Shown here: positions 47,301 to 58,612 of the stretch, in pieces
How positions within the stretch are numbered: position 1 is the stretch's first letter
How the letters are laid out: each line of letters starts with the position of its first letter
Notes under the pieces: generated by a model
Told to the model about the DNA's origin: nothing
What the model saw: only the letters and a program-made list of their open reading frames with translations
The model's database searches: none
Assembly (NCBI GenBank): GCA_030141605.1
Contig: JAQGDQ010000096.1
Span: 436,001-496,000, forward strand
Source: Tubiluchus corallicola
Taxonomy: Eukaryota; Priapulida; Priapulimorpha; Priapulimorphida; Tubiluchidae
DNA length: 60,000 bases
Reading direction: 5' to 3'
Program-made: the position numbers and the translations under genes

Positions 47301-50300
47301 TTGTACAGGCAGAAATAAGCTGTTTTGGTTCTTGCATGACGTCACTTGTATCTCTAGCACTTTTAACAATACATGGGCGTATGCGGTAAAACACAAATAA
47401 ACTGCTACTGTATCAGAAGTTTCAGCTGAATAACAACGTTACAGGTCAAGTACGAACAGAAATAATCTAGCAATATGTCAAGCAAGGAAGGACTCATTTT
47501 TTAAAGGACTCATTTTTTAATAAATTTTAGCTTATTTTACGTAACTTTTATGTATTGAAACTGCTGACATCATTTGAAACTGTGGAAAATAAAAACACTT
47601 TACTTGCCCAACTTTCAACAAGCACTGAATGCCATGATGTCTGAATATTTCAAAATGTAAAACTCTGAGCCATCTGTATTCTTTTGTTTCATAGACATTC
47701 TTTTGTGGAACTTTTTTGTTGCTTTTATGTCTGATGGCCAGTGTTTTCCTGGAAGAACATCATGGCCCACATGGACATTGTGATTAATCACAGCTAGCCT
47801 AATTCTCATCAGCATGTTTTCTGTGGGCGCATAACTTAGTAAAACGTTATGAAATAAAGTGCATATATATGAATAAAAAATGCAATTTTCTAATTGTTTT
47901 AATAAACACAGTATCTGTCAGTGTCTGTGAAAGATTTTCATAATACAATCGCATTCGCATAAAACCGAATTTTCTCTTTTTGCTCTTCTGATGTCAGCTC
48001 TTTATGATCTCAATGTCACTCAGTCAAAGTTTCATCGTACCAGCCACGTTTATTAATACAGTGCTGGAGAACAGATTGGAAGAGTTTCACTAAATCATCG
48101 GCATCACCGTTGCAGGTCGAAGAAGCCCATCACAAGTGATTACAAACACTTTTTGACCATAGCTGATGCACACGCTTATCTCTTTTCTGAGAAATTCTAT
48201 GCAATTTCTTCACATGCCGTACATCAAAGACTTGTTCTATCTTATTGTATTTCTCAGACTTCATTAGCTTTGTTATATTTGAATGCTGGTCTCTAGCAAA
48301 TATAGCGGCATTTCCTAATTCTTTATTGCAGTTTATGGGCATCTAAATAATACAAACAGTGTAACACATGAGCGTTTAGCTGCACTCTGTAGTATACAGC
48401 TATGCTTAGCGCAATCTGTACAGTACATGTTTTCTTACATCTTCCATAATTTGTATAAAAATTATTGCTAAAATTTAAGTTACTATCACGTTTGATATAT
48501 ATAATTCTTTAGTAATAAATTTTTACCTTCTATCACCAAGCAACACTAGAGGTTTGTTTTCAAGGATGGTGTTCATCACAGTATCTTGAATAGCTGCTTC
48601 GTATAGTTTCTGGTATTACTGGCTTACTGCACTGATTACAATAATTAAATAACTCTAACAAAATTTGAAATATATGTATATGAGGTCTCAATCATTCATC
48701 ATGCCATCTGAAAGCAATTCTTCTTCCTCGGGATCTCAAGTGATGATTCAGCACATTTAGTGACAGCACTTTGCAATATAAGATGTCTCGACAGAATCAT
48801 CATACTCAAAATACTCAGTGTCCGACTCCTGATTAGTCAGCCATACAAAAGTGAAACATGAAGATGGATTCGTGAAATGGTGCTCATTATCTGCTGAAAC
48901 AGCAGCAGAAGCAGCTGAGTAAGCTGATGTCTGTCGTATTTTAGTGAAAATTTTCACAGCTTGTTGCTTTAGTGAAAATGTTTGTGATTCCAGAGATCCA
49001 GCACTGAGTTTCAATTTCCTTTTTTTTCAAACCATACACTGTCCTTCAATTCAGACAATACACTTTCCTCTGGTTCAAAATCATCATCCGTAAAGTGCAA
49101 GGACTAAAACTCTGTCATTGTGTCTTGGGGTCCAGTTCAATTCCCCTTAATCACACTTATGTATCCACTGCTGTCTTATATTTTTATCCCTCGGAAAACG
49201 GAAAAACGACAAGTCTTTATAGTGCACATTATTAGACCGACACAATGAACCTAACATTGAGGCATTTTGTCACTTGACAAGTAGAAAACAGTGCATACAG
49301 TGAATTTTAAGCACTGATGAAACAGCCCAGCCCGAGATACCCAGCACCAGTGATGTCATGCTAAAGCATTCGCAAGTTGTATCTCCTTACTAAATTTATT
49401 TTTCAACTTTTGCATATGGTGGATTGAAGTAAGTAGAGGGCAAAACTATGATTTGAGCTTAACATAAAAAATGCCTTCAGTGTTGCTTTAATTTACTTTC
49501 CAATAATGAATAAAAAACATATTTACAGTGTGTAAGTCTTCTGCACTTCTCTTGAATGAATGGAGAAACCTTCGCTCAATCGAGTATCCGATGCAATTAT
49601 AGCATAATCGTCACCAGCAATTGCCATTATTGTGCTAAAAACATAAAAACGTTTATATAGTTACTTTTTTCATAATGAATAAATAAACACATGTTATTAA
49701 GCACGAACAGCTGTTGTCTGGCAATCAACGAGTCTCTGCATGCACTGCCTCCCTCCTTTCTAACTTCAAGTATAGAGTACATTGGCAAGTTCTACTTCAA
49801 AAACACCAATAAAAAATCAGAATTACAAGAATGCTTAACATTAAATAACAAATCATTAGCAGTATTAAAAACAAAGAGCAAGGTAGCTTACAAAAAATAT
49901 AAAAAATCATTGCTTGATGTACATGTAGCACAGTAGTAAAACTTTTACAGCATTATGATGACAAGAAAATTAATGTAAAATCAACTATTGGTGAATCATC
50001 TATGTAAGGGTTAACTCACTAGGTAAGCCGTATTAATTAAAAGAGAAATGTAGTAGGATATCTAGTGCAAATCGAAAGTTATAGGACTATTGCAAAAAAA
50101 ACAGGGCGCTATTACACTTTCGCACCGCCTAGTTTTTTCTGGCCTATTGGTTGTTTTCACGCCTGCAAACCAGAAAGCAGACCAACAGGCATAATATACC
50201 CCATATTCCCATAATATTATTGGTTTTTAGACCTTACAATTCCAGATTAAAATCATACATTACTTACGGTCACCATCACGCAAGAAGCTCCACGTGAATA

Positions 50301-51146
50301 ACTGTGTTTAAACCACTAATGCGCAATCGCTCTCGCGCAGTGACGATGTGGCCCTTAACATGTATTTTTAGTTTCTTCGCATAATTTATGATTATTAGGG
50401 TTGCAGCCACGGGAGTTTGTATCGTATCGCGGGTGGGCCTGGAACGGAACAGTTATTTATCATTAATTTTATTTATCACTGTAGTATTATTACTATTAGA
50501 TTATAAAAAAAAGTAAAGGTTTTTTCTTTATTTCGTAATTGCGGTCAAGATGAAAGTGTGTCACGTGCCTTTTAAGCTAGGCCCTGATAATGCATAAACT
50601 AGTACCAAATTCGTCACGTGACTACACACACAAACAAGATGGCGATACGAACTGTATAGCCTATACTATACGTGTAGAACTGTGAATACAACGTAATTAT
50701 TGGTAATTATACCTAAATATATGATTAAATTACCATGAGATTAGCGGAGACATTCACTGATGACGTGAGAATAATAGAATAATGACCTACGAGCCTAGAA
50801 ACGAGTAATAACCTAGAAAAAACTAGGCGGTGCGAAAGTGTAATACTAATACTAGCGCCAAAAAACAGTGTTTCAGGACTTAAACATAAAAAACACTTTT
50901 GAAACACAAAAGACCCTTTCATCCAATTTGGTTTATGTAGCAAATGAGGTTATATTCGAAAGTCTGTTCTTGACTCGAACCACCTTTGCAATAAATTAAA
51001 TTTTACATGAATAACTAGTGTGTTGAAGTCACGTTGATAAAGACAAGTTTAGTTTACCCTCCATTCCAAGAGTAAGGGCTAAACTGAACTTTTTTTGGAG
51101 CTGTTTGGTCAAAAGGGAGCATTTTGTAACCTTCAACTAAGCTCAT
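44400..51146 (-). CDS. PSMB1: PSMB1, 20S proteasome subunit beta6, complete
   Basis: Six exons (-): 51058-51146 (ATG), 49527-49634, 46449-46530, 45573-45702, 45058-45164, 44400-44585 (TAG); 233 residues (human 241), all junctions GT-AG and in phase. The order is: start ending [89 protein letters not shown], and the C-terminal [20 protein letters not shown]. This matches PSMB1 throughout. It is a structural, non-catalytic member of the beta ring of the 20S core: the fold is kept, but Thr takes the place of the lysine near position 33 of active subunits. Intron 1 (49635-51057) contains an inverted-repeat element and intron 2 (46531-49526) a Kolobok relic. Confidence 0.95.
44848..44911. repeat. 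Degenerate TTAGGG-like tract
   Basis: GATTAGGGTTAGACTTAGG is followed by further TTAGG/TTAG-type words to AGGGATAGGGT. It resembles a decayed interstitial telomeric repeat in the last PSMB1 intron. Confidence 0.45.
46800..46910. repeat. GAT-rich low-complexity tract
   Basis: Interrupted GATGAT/GATGAC/GGTGAT units in PSMB1 intron 2. Confidence 0.85.
47222..49487 (-). mobile_element. Kolobok-type DNA transposon, decayed, TTAA-flanked
   Basis: Both ends abut TTAA (47218-47221 and 49488-49491), the target duplication of Kolobok elements. The ends are imperfect inverted repeats: GGCAGGTCTGAAGGCA on the left and AGCAACACTGAAGGCA on the reverse strand from the right. Further in, GCATGACGTCACT near 47334 is matched by GCATGACATCACT on the other strand near 49362. 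It encloses a broken Kolobok-like transposase. Its right end is only about 40 bases from the donor of PSMB1 exon 2. Confidence 0.75.
47600..49090 (-). pseudogene. Broken Kolobok-like transposase
   Basis: The reverse strand reads, in order: an acidic/Ser-rich N-terminal piece; [12 protein letters not shown] near 48560-48530 (family SGDGR block); [20 protein letters not shown] and [20 protein letters not shown] with SVCNHL at 48342-48130; then, after a TGA that replaces a Trp codon, [12 protein letters not shown]...[14 protein letters not shown]; and a C-terminal [17 protein letters not shown] piece at 47815-47615. The HVxKxL...CNHLWW...CNGD pattern is typical of metazoan Kolobok transposases. 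Stops and frameshifts make it dead. Confidence 0.75.
50105..50859. mobile_element. Non-autonomous element with 35-bp inverted repeats (family A, copy 1)
   Basis: The left end GGCGCTATTACACTTTCGC continues ACCGCCTAGTTTTTTCT. The right end is its inverse, with an extra 9-bp TATTAGTA-type duplication near the terminus. The interior has no ORF. Target duplication is unclear. It lies within PSMB1 intron 1. A second, partial copy is at 52921-53150. Confidence 0.7.
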
Positions 51147-51947
51147 GCTGCTGCTATAATAAATTTCCGACTTCAACGTTGGATGCCAGTTAAAAAGCGG
51201 GATGACAAACGCAAAATCAAGATTCAATGCTAGTAACAGCAGAAATCTCTGAGTAGTTCATGTCAGCATTATCATTTCAAAATCGTTTGTTTGCTTGCAG
51301 ATTCTAACACAAATGTGCCATCTGTCCACAACCAAGCCCAAGAGTCCATGATAATAATAGGAATAATAATTTGTGTTGCACTATGAGCTGCAATTGTATA
51401 TTTTTTTATAAATATGCCAAATGGGCTCCATATGAATGCCATAGTATATTTCATAAAAGCATGAGGGAATTATGCTCCATAAATTCAAAATATTACTAAA
51501 CAGTTATAATGGTAATTATTATACTTAATTATTATAATTATATTTATTTCTTTTGAACAAAAGGCCTCCTTGCCATCCTAAAATCTTGAGTGATTTTTAG
51601 CAGACGTAGCACACTGTAGGAAAAATTTCAACTCTGTCCTATAATCATTTTTACGGCCAGTACTATGAAGAGTTGTTTTGTTCATAACATTATCTCTTTT
51701 AAAAGGAGAAGGAAAGGCTCTTTAAACTGATTTTCAGAAAAATCACCTTAAAAAGTTATATTGGTCTATAGCAATCTTAAGCGCATATTCTGCGCATGTT
51801 AAAAGAAATTCCTGTTTCCTTTAATTTTAAATGAATATTTTAATTGTAGCTATTTTTTGTTGATTAAATTTTTAATGATTCACTATTTTTCCTAACTCTC
51901 TTACCATAATTATTTCTCAACTCAGAAATAATGCACAGAGCAATTAC
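51147..51947. other. PSMB1 upstream region
   Basis: PSMB1 promoter and 5' UTR should be in the first few hundred bases. No ORF or clear repeat was recognised. Confidence 0.4.
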
Positions 51948-52305
51948 TAGGGGTGAGCATCGAAGGTTCGAGTTCGAACGTTCGAATTCGATTCGAACGA
52001 GTTTTTTTAGTTCGAACTCGATTCGAATCCAAAACTATAGATTCCTGTTCCTAAAACGATTGAAACAACATGCAATTATCGTAATTTAGCAGTGATTTCT
52101 GTGCACAATTTTAAACAAATTACTAGTCGTTTTATGGCAGAACAAACTCTAGTGATACACATGATCTTTGTAAGACTAATTTTTACAGGTGATTCGAAAA
52201 CTTGTTTGAAAATCGCTCAATCTCAATTCGAATTCGGTTCGAATTCGAAACACTGAAGTTCGGTTCGATTCGAATTCGCTTTCTGGTAGAGAATGCTCAC
52301 CCATA
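51948..52305. mobile_element. hAT-type MITE (358 bp) with 8-bp target duplication
   Basis: Termini are TAGGGGTGAGCAT and, from the right on the reverse strand, TATGGGTGAGCAT. Perfect 8-bp direct repeats GCAATTAC flank it (51940-51947 and 52306-52313). Both subterminal regions are packed with TTCGAA/ATTCGA words (TTCGAATTCGATTCGAACGA). There is no coding capacity. Confidence 0.85.
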
Positions 52306-52920
52306 GCAATTACACAGAGTGGATTACGTCAAATGCCTTATGAGAGACGGAAGTCGCCTTCTAGCTTACAGATTACGTAGTATGGCTTACTCCTGACGTC
52401 TTTTGTGTGTTTTTGCTATATTACTGCTATTAAATGTGTTTATTTTGTGTTGCAGTTGTTTTTGTTTTTGTTGCTTGTGTCGTGAGAACGTCTTTAAAAT
52501 TAAAATTTCAACTTGAGATTTTTTTAAGATAGTTCATATTGCTTAACCCTAAATGAATGACGGCGCCGCACTTTGATAGTTGCTGTTTGTAGTTTGGTCT
52601 TTTTAATGTTTGATTTTGATATTTACTGCTCAATTTCCTGATTCTGCTTTTGGTGTTATTTTATTTGATCCAACTGCTAATTAACTTTTACGAATTAATG
52701 ATAGTTACGTATTTGTGCTGTTCGTGAAACAAGAAAAATACTGAAAAAATCTCAGGTGTTGAACCAATATCCCTTACTCTTTAGTCTTTACTTTAGAATA
52801 TGTACTCAATCGGTTTACAAACTGGGCATTGGGAGTACGCTGTTCAGCTTCCATAATTGAATGCAAACTGTACTAGGGCATTTCTGCACACTTGTTAACA
52901 ACAGCCAAATTTGGTTTGAG

Positions 52921-53150
52921 GTGCTATTAGTATTTTACACTTTCGCACCTCCTACTCCTAGTCCTAGTTCTTTTCGAGCCTAGTGACTAGTGTCATTAGT
53001 GTATACGCTTGTAGGCGATAAAGCAGACAATACTATGGTAGTAGGCGTAACATACGACAGTTTTAGGCAACACTAAGTTTTTAGACGTTACAATTCCAGA
53101 TTGAAGTTATTCATTACTTATTGCAAACATGCAAGAAGCTCCAGGTGTGT
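52921..53150 (+). mobile_element. Family A element, copy 2 (one end only)
   Basis: It begins GTGCTATTAG then TTTTACACTTTCGCACC like copy 1, and later shares TTTTTAGACGTTACAATTCC, CATTACTTA and CAAGAAGCTCCA with copy 1 at 50224-50294, in the same order. The opposite inverted repeat is missing. Confidence 0.65.
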
Positions 53151-53338
53151 AATGGCACTATGGCTTCAATTGTGCCAACACTTGATAAACTGATAAACTT
53201 CTCCAATTTAGTTTTGTTTTAAACTTATCATTATCGATTTTTTGAAGAAAAAAATTATTCAATTGGAAAACGGACCTGTAACAAACAAGAATTCAGCATA
53301 TAGAAATACAAGTGTTGGGAGTGGAATAGGACAATTGG

Positions 53339-53937
53339 CGTACATGGGCTAGCCCAAGTAAGACGCTATAGACAGGTCGCAAATTGAGTCGTTAACCGTA
53401 TTGGCAGAGTCCGTTTTCCTTTTTTATTTAATAATAATAATTGAAAACGTCAGTACAGGTTGAATAATTGACTGCACATCTGAAAAAATAAAAAATCTTA
53501 TTCTGAGCTAGTAGGACAGCTAATATTAAATTTGGCTTCGATATTAGTCTTTTTGAAGTGAAATAATCCAGCTTTTTAGGCGATTCCAACATTTGGTTAA
53601 GGTGTATCAGTTTATTATTTTGTCTCACTTCACAGACTTTCACTACCACTTGGACACGTAATTGTTTTCTGCTAACTAAATGGTCTAGCAAGCTGTGTGC
53701 TGTACATAGTTTCTCTCTTTAAGGCATCACTTAGTTTAATGTTATGATGATATTAATGGAGCTAATAATAATGATGATATTATTGTAAAAATGCATTTGT
53801 AAATTATCAAGGACTATCCCATCATTATTATAAAATTACTTTCTTTCTAGAACAAATTTAGTTTTATGTTTTATTATATCATTTTTCTGGATTCTCGACA
53901 GAACTCGCCAGTGCCCTACTTGGGCTGCCCATGTACG
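53339..53937. mobile_element. Inverted-repeat element of about 600 bp
   Basis: CGTACATGGGCTAGCCCAAG (53339-53358, continuing TAAG) is matched by the inverse of CTTGGGCTGCCCATGTACG (53919-53937). The interior has no recognisable gene. The target duplication could not be defined. It lies upstream of LSM2. Confidence 0.6.
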
Positions 53938-54499
53938 ACACTGCTTTTCCACAAATTTGGCACATGCACTTATACAATGTAGTGAGGACAGAGTGAACGT
54001 AGTTAGAAAGTATCAACAATAACAAGTTATTATCTATCTACGAGGCAGCATGTCCTGCAGTAGATTTAAGTAATAGTAGCAATTTTATGACAAATCCCTA
54101 AAGGGTTTCTTCCAAATTTATTGTCTTTTGTAGATATACCCTATTACAGTTTCACTGTGTGTTCTATAAGATCATATTTAATCAAGCAAGTTTACACCTA
54201 CCAATCAGGGGAGCATGTTCTCTTACAACCTTATAATTTTTTGTAGTTATTTTGTACAACCTTAATTATCACACGAAACAACTGATTAAGCATGTGCGTT
54301 GGCAGCATTTAGTTGCCAGATCTCAGATTATGTTTACTGTACTCTTACATTCTTATTAAATAAAGTAAGTGACTATCTGTGTTAATCACTAATGAGCTAC
54401 GTTCTGGTCGTGTCAACAAGCATTCAGCATTAGTAGCAAAGCTTTTTGTTGAGTGCTGAACAGTGTGAAAAATTATCGTGTATAATTGTATGGGCCTAA

Positions 54500-54649
54500 T
54501 TAATTAGATCGTTAATTAATTTTTAATTTTTCTTAATTTGCAGGTGGCCGAACATCATATAGTACGGTCAGTGAACAAGTCAGCAAAGTTCTAGTATTGG
54601 GTGCATTTGTACTTTTGAAGTAAACTAGAAAAGGTTTTGCACAAGCAAC
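54500..54649 (+). promoter_or_regulatory. LSM2 5' leader with a likely 5' UTR splice acceptor
   Basis: AATTTTTCTTAATTTGCAG ends at 54543, an acceptor-like pyrimidine tract, followed by about 106 bases of leader up to the LSM2 ATG. This suggests an upstream non-coding exon between 53938 and 54500, not located. Confidence 0.4.
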
Positions 54650-55856
54650 ATGGTAAGTGTGAACCTTTGATTATCATCCACATGACTATTAGTAGTCAGA
54701 TGAAAAAGCAATACAAGCAGTCATTGGCTTATAACTTATGCAACTTGACTATTGACTTTATGACCCAACTGTAATGTAATAAATTGATTATACAAAGCTA
54801 ACTGTAACCCATATTTCCAGCTATTTTTTGAATACATGATTCTGACTTTCGTCCAATTGTCTCTTGCAACCACTATGCAGGAATCGATTGTGGCCATAAG
54901 TCAACGATTACCTGTAATACCTTAGTGGTTGCTATGTTGTCTGTTTTTGTTATGCTGAACTTTTTGAACTGCTTAGTTGACTTTTAAATCTTTAGCTAGA
55001 GAATGAATTACTTACCAGCAAAACATTTGAAAACCTGTACTATAAGACTTCATAGAATTAGTGTTATTAGATGTAGAGGTACAGATATGTGTAACCTAAA
55101 ACAGACGTTTGCTGGCCTATAGAAATTTATATGTTTGTTGTTTTTTTAGTTATTTTACTCATTCTTCAAGTCTCTCGTGGGCAAAGATGTCGTAGTTGAA
55201 CTAAAAAATGATCTCAGGTAAGTGATATAATTAGTTCTTTTTCTCGGGTACTGTATCAGGGTATTAAAGTGGCACATATTGTGCGCACTAAGTGCCATTA
55301 AATTTTTTCTCTTATTAATTAACAATCATAGCTTTAAAGTTCAAGAAAAGGGATTTTTAATGTCGGTTACAGAAGAGGCGTTCTTAAAAAATTATATTGA
55401 TTGCTCGGTGATGTCTTGTTAAAAAGTCTGTACCGAGTGTGGATTTGAACCCTTCACCTTTTATGTTATAGTTCCCATGCCTTCACTACCAGACCAAAGA
55501 GCTCCTTATAATCAAGGCAGACCTTTATTGAGTAAACCTTTTGATCAATGGCTCAGCAATAATGTTGCACCATTGACATACAGCTTTTAAAAATTATTTA
55601 AAATTTGAAAATTTTGTTTACACAAGCGCTTCTTTAGTATTCATGCATAGACCTCAAAAAAGTAGCATTTCTTGCAATTGACATGGTTTACTCAATGGTC
55701 GAGACTCATATATACCCTTTTTGCTATTGTTACGTTAATTTCAACAGCATAATTAAGCATTAGTTAAGTTACTAATGAACTGAGGCCATTATCAGTGCCA
55801 AAAGCAAAGCAGATAATAAATTATTTTTTTCAGAATGACAGACTAGGTCATGATCC

Positions 55857-55950
<94 letters not shown>

Positions 55951-58612
55951 CATAATTTTTATTTCCAAAATATTGTATACATACAAGTTCTACCAGATCT
56001 GCATTTTAACAATGATAACAACAACACCGAAAAGAAACAATAATATGCAAAGTTTGGATAGTTTTAAGTGGATCAATTCTTGCTGATGATGACCAACTTT
56101 TACAGGTAGTCCGAGGAAATATAAACTTATTATCTTCTGTCTTGAAGTCCTGAATAATATACTTCTAAAACTCTTTGACGACATACTAGAAGTTTAGGGT
56201 GCACATGGTTATTATACATGCTGAGAAAAGCAACTTGCTAACTGGTGATGGTTTTAGCGGTTATGAGAAGTGGTGAACCAAGCAAAACAAACACGGTGGG
56301 TGCGGGCTAAAAACACAGTTAAATTTACAGACAGGTTAGGTGGGATGGCACCCTCTTAGTAGAAACAGCAGAGGGTGCTAGTACTCAGAAGTGATTTCTC
56401 TGATATCCGGTGGAAGTTTGTTCCACAAGCGTATTGCTCTGGGGTAGAAGGAGTATAAATAAATATTGACTCTTGCTGATGGCTGAACAAATTTGTTATC
56501 TTTGAGAGACGGGGTGATGTAAGTTGGTAAATTTATACCTATCATGAAAGATGTTTAGTATCGTTTGTTGGCGTCTAATTTCTAGAGTTTCCCACCCGAG
56601 TTCAAAGATTATCTTAGATACTTCAACATTTCTGTATAATTAATCATTGACTGACGCATTGATTATAACAACTAAAATTAATTAATATGTTTATTTTTAT
56701 TATAGTATCTGTGGAACATTGCATTCTGTTGACCAGTACCTAAATATAAAGCTGACGGATATCAGCGTCATAGACCCAGAGAAGTATCCTCACATGGTAA
56801 ACTCTTGGTTAAGTTTTGTGCACTAAACACATAAAGTATACAATAATCAAATATCCCGCAATAGAAACAAAATTAACTGAGAACAACCACTTAAGCTATT
56901 TATTCTAGTGCAGTCATCTACAGATCATGTAGTACATTGCCAATTGCCAGAAAAGATAGAGTTATGTTACTGTCTGTTGTTTGCCAGTCTGCTACACAGT
57001 AGTGCTATTTCAAGTAATAGATTTTATCAAAAGTCAGTTGGCAGTGACATTTGACTAAGTGCTTGATCGTAAACTAACATGAACTACAATTGGCTAGCAT
57101 AATAAGTGTAACATTTTGCACAGTTTCCCACTCGTTTTTGCTGTTTCATTGTAGTGTTGATAGCAGTAAGTGTTGTTAGTAAATATTTTGATGAATATGC
57201 ATAACTTATTCAAATAGAACAGTTACTTAGCAAAGAAAATTTATCAATGCTGAAGCAGAGCAGCTTACAGCAATGTTCAGTATGGGATATCTGTGGCAAC
57301 GCTTGCCGCTTTGTGACATTCTTACTTTTCCGCGTTGAGGCACAGGAGAAAAAGAACAGGCAGTTAATGTTCTAACTTCTAATATAGTGCTTTACACTGG
57401 CACAAGATATTATGATCAATCATTGGTCGATCATTGATCGACTACTGAAGGTCAATGATCGATCATAGAAATGAGACCAATTCCCAACACTACTACATGG
57501 TCTGTGCGGTCTGCAAGTTTACTATTTAGAAATGGTTTTGGATGCTTTTTACAATGTGGGTTTTTGGACCTCAGTTTTAATTTTTATAGTTTATATTTTT
57601 ATTTAGTAAAATTGTGTGATCTGACCATATGTGTTATGATTGACCAATGGTGCTGATGATTATGTTGGATAAATGGCCATGTATTTGCTGCGTACTGGTA
57701 GTTATTTGCATTTTAAAAATTCCAATAATTCCAAACAGAACAATATTTCAAGCCACTGAGGATTGCCCTCTCTTGGTAGGATATTGTGAACAAAAAACAA
57801 AATGCCCCAGAATAACAGCACTCATTTTTAGGATTTATCAATGATAATTCATTAACTAATTAAGTCAATAAAGTACAATATCCACAACACAGAAGAAAAT
57901 GGGTGCAAAATCAGCTGAACAGATGGAAAGCATAACTATAAAATATTTCTAGTAACATAATAACACAGTGGTGGGAGCTTTAGAATGGCAATTGAATCTG
58001 AAACATTGTGTCTTTCATTTCTCAGTAGGATTCCTAAAGTAGCATTTTTTCACTAATTGCAACAGTTCTTGATATTAAGAATTTTCGCTGGTGCTACTGT
58101 AGGTTACGTTCAATTTTATAGTTGAGAAGAGACAATTCTATTGTATGGTGCATATGGTGAAAAATACTTTTAATTTCTTCATATAAATTTGATGTTTAAG
58201 ACTGGCAACATTTAAAAATATAAAATCGTTATGTGATAATCAAAGCCAACATATGACTTTTCAAGTACATCAGTAAATATCATCAGATGATCACCAATCC
58301 GTTTCCTGACTGCTTTGCTTAACTTCAGTTACTGAAGCACATGCCGGAGCAATTCGGCCATTCCCCTCATCTCGTTGGTTTGTACTGTTTTATGGCTTTT
58401 CCAGTCAGGAGGAGCAGTCACTGCTTAGTTTCACCCAAGTTGCTGTGTCCTGGCTTTAACATCAGATATGTCTTTTCCCTTTCTAGTTATCAGTGAAAAA
58501 CTGTTTTATCCGTGGTTCTGTTGTGAGGTATGTGCAACTGCCAGCAGACGAATGTGACACGCAACTGCTGCAAGACGCAGCCAGGAAAGAAGCAGCTCAG
58601 AGCAAACAGTAG
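54650..58612 (+). CDS. LSM2: LSM2, U6 snRNA-associated Sm-like protein, complete
   Basis: Four exons: 54650-54652 (the ATG alone), 55150-55217, 56706-56796, 58487-58612 (TAG); 95 residues, the same as human. All introns are GT-AG and in phase. The protein is almost identical to vertebrate LSM2: LFYSFFKSLVGKDVVVELKN, Sm1 motif ICGTLHSVDQYLNIKL, ISVIDPEKYPHM, Sm2 core CFIRGSVVRYVQLPAD, and a charged tail ending EAAQSKQ. It forms the Lsm1-7 ring (cytoplasmic mRNA decay) and the Lsm2-8 ring (nuclear U6 snRNA). Intron 2 (55218-56705) holds a SINE, a TA repeat and a LINE piece; intron 1 and intron 3 otherwise show nothing recognisable. Confidence 0.96.
55433..55506 (-). repeat. tRNA-derived SINE head
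   Basis: The minus strand has TTTGGTCTGGTAGTGAAGGC (A box region) and GGGTTCAAATCCACAC (B box) about 40 bases apart. The anticodon arm is poor. Intronic in LSM2. Confidence 0.5.
55859..55952. repeat. (TA)n microsatellite
   Basis: About 90 bases of near-pure TA broken by two TACA units. Intronic in LSM2. The Tyr-Ile open frames over it are artefacts. Confidence 0.97.
56200..56600 (-). mobile_element. LINE 3' end with 3' UTR hairpin
   Basis: The reverse strand at about 56555-56385 reads SARVNIYLYSFYPRAIRLWN then KLPPDIREITS and a stop, the CR1/RTE-type ORF2 terminus. Just past the stop comes GCACCCTCT, a 13-nt loop, AGAGGGTGC, a perfect hairpin in the element's 3' UTR. It lies in LSM2 intron 2 antisense to the gene. 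Confidence 0.65.
57411..57470. repeat. Cluster of GATCAT/ATGATC palindromes
   Basis: ATGATCAATCATTGGTCGAT is followed by further copies of GATCATTGATCGA and its inverse, with a short spacer. It can fold into alternative hairpins. LSM2 intron 3. Confidence 0.6.

Noticed and set aside
55795-56086. Tyr-Ile repeat proteins
   Set aside because: They are translations of the (TA)n microsatellite.
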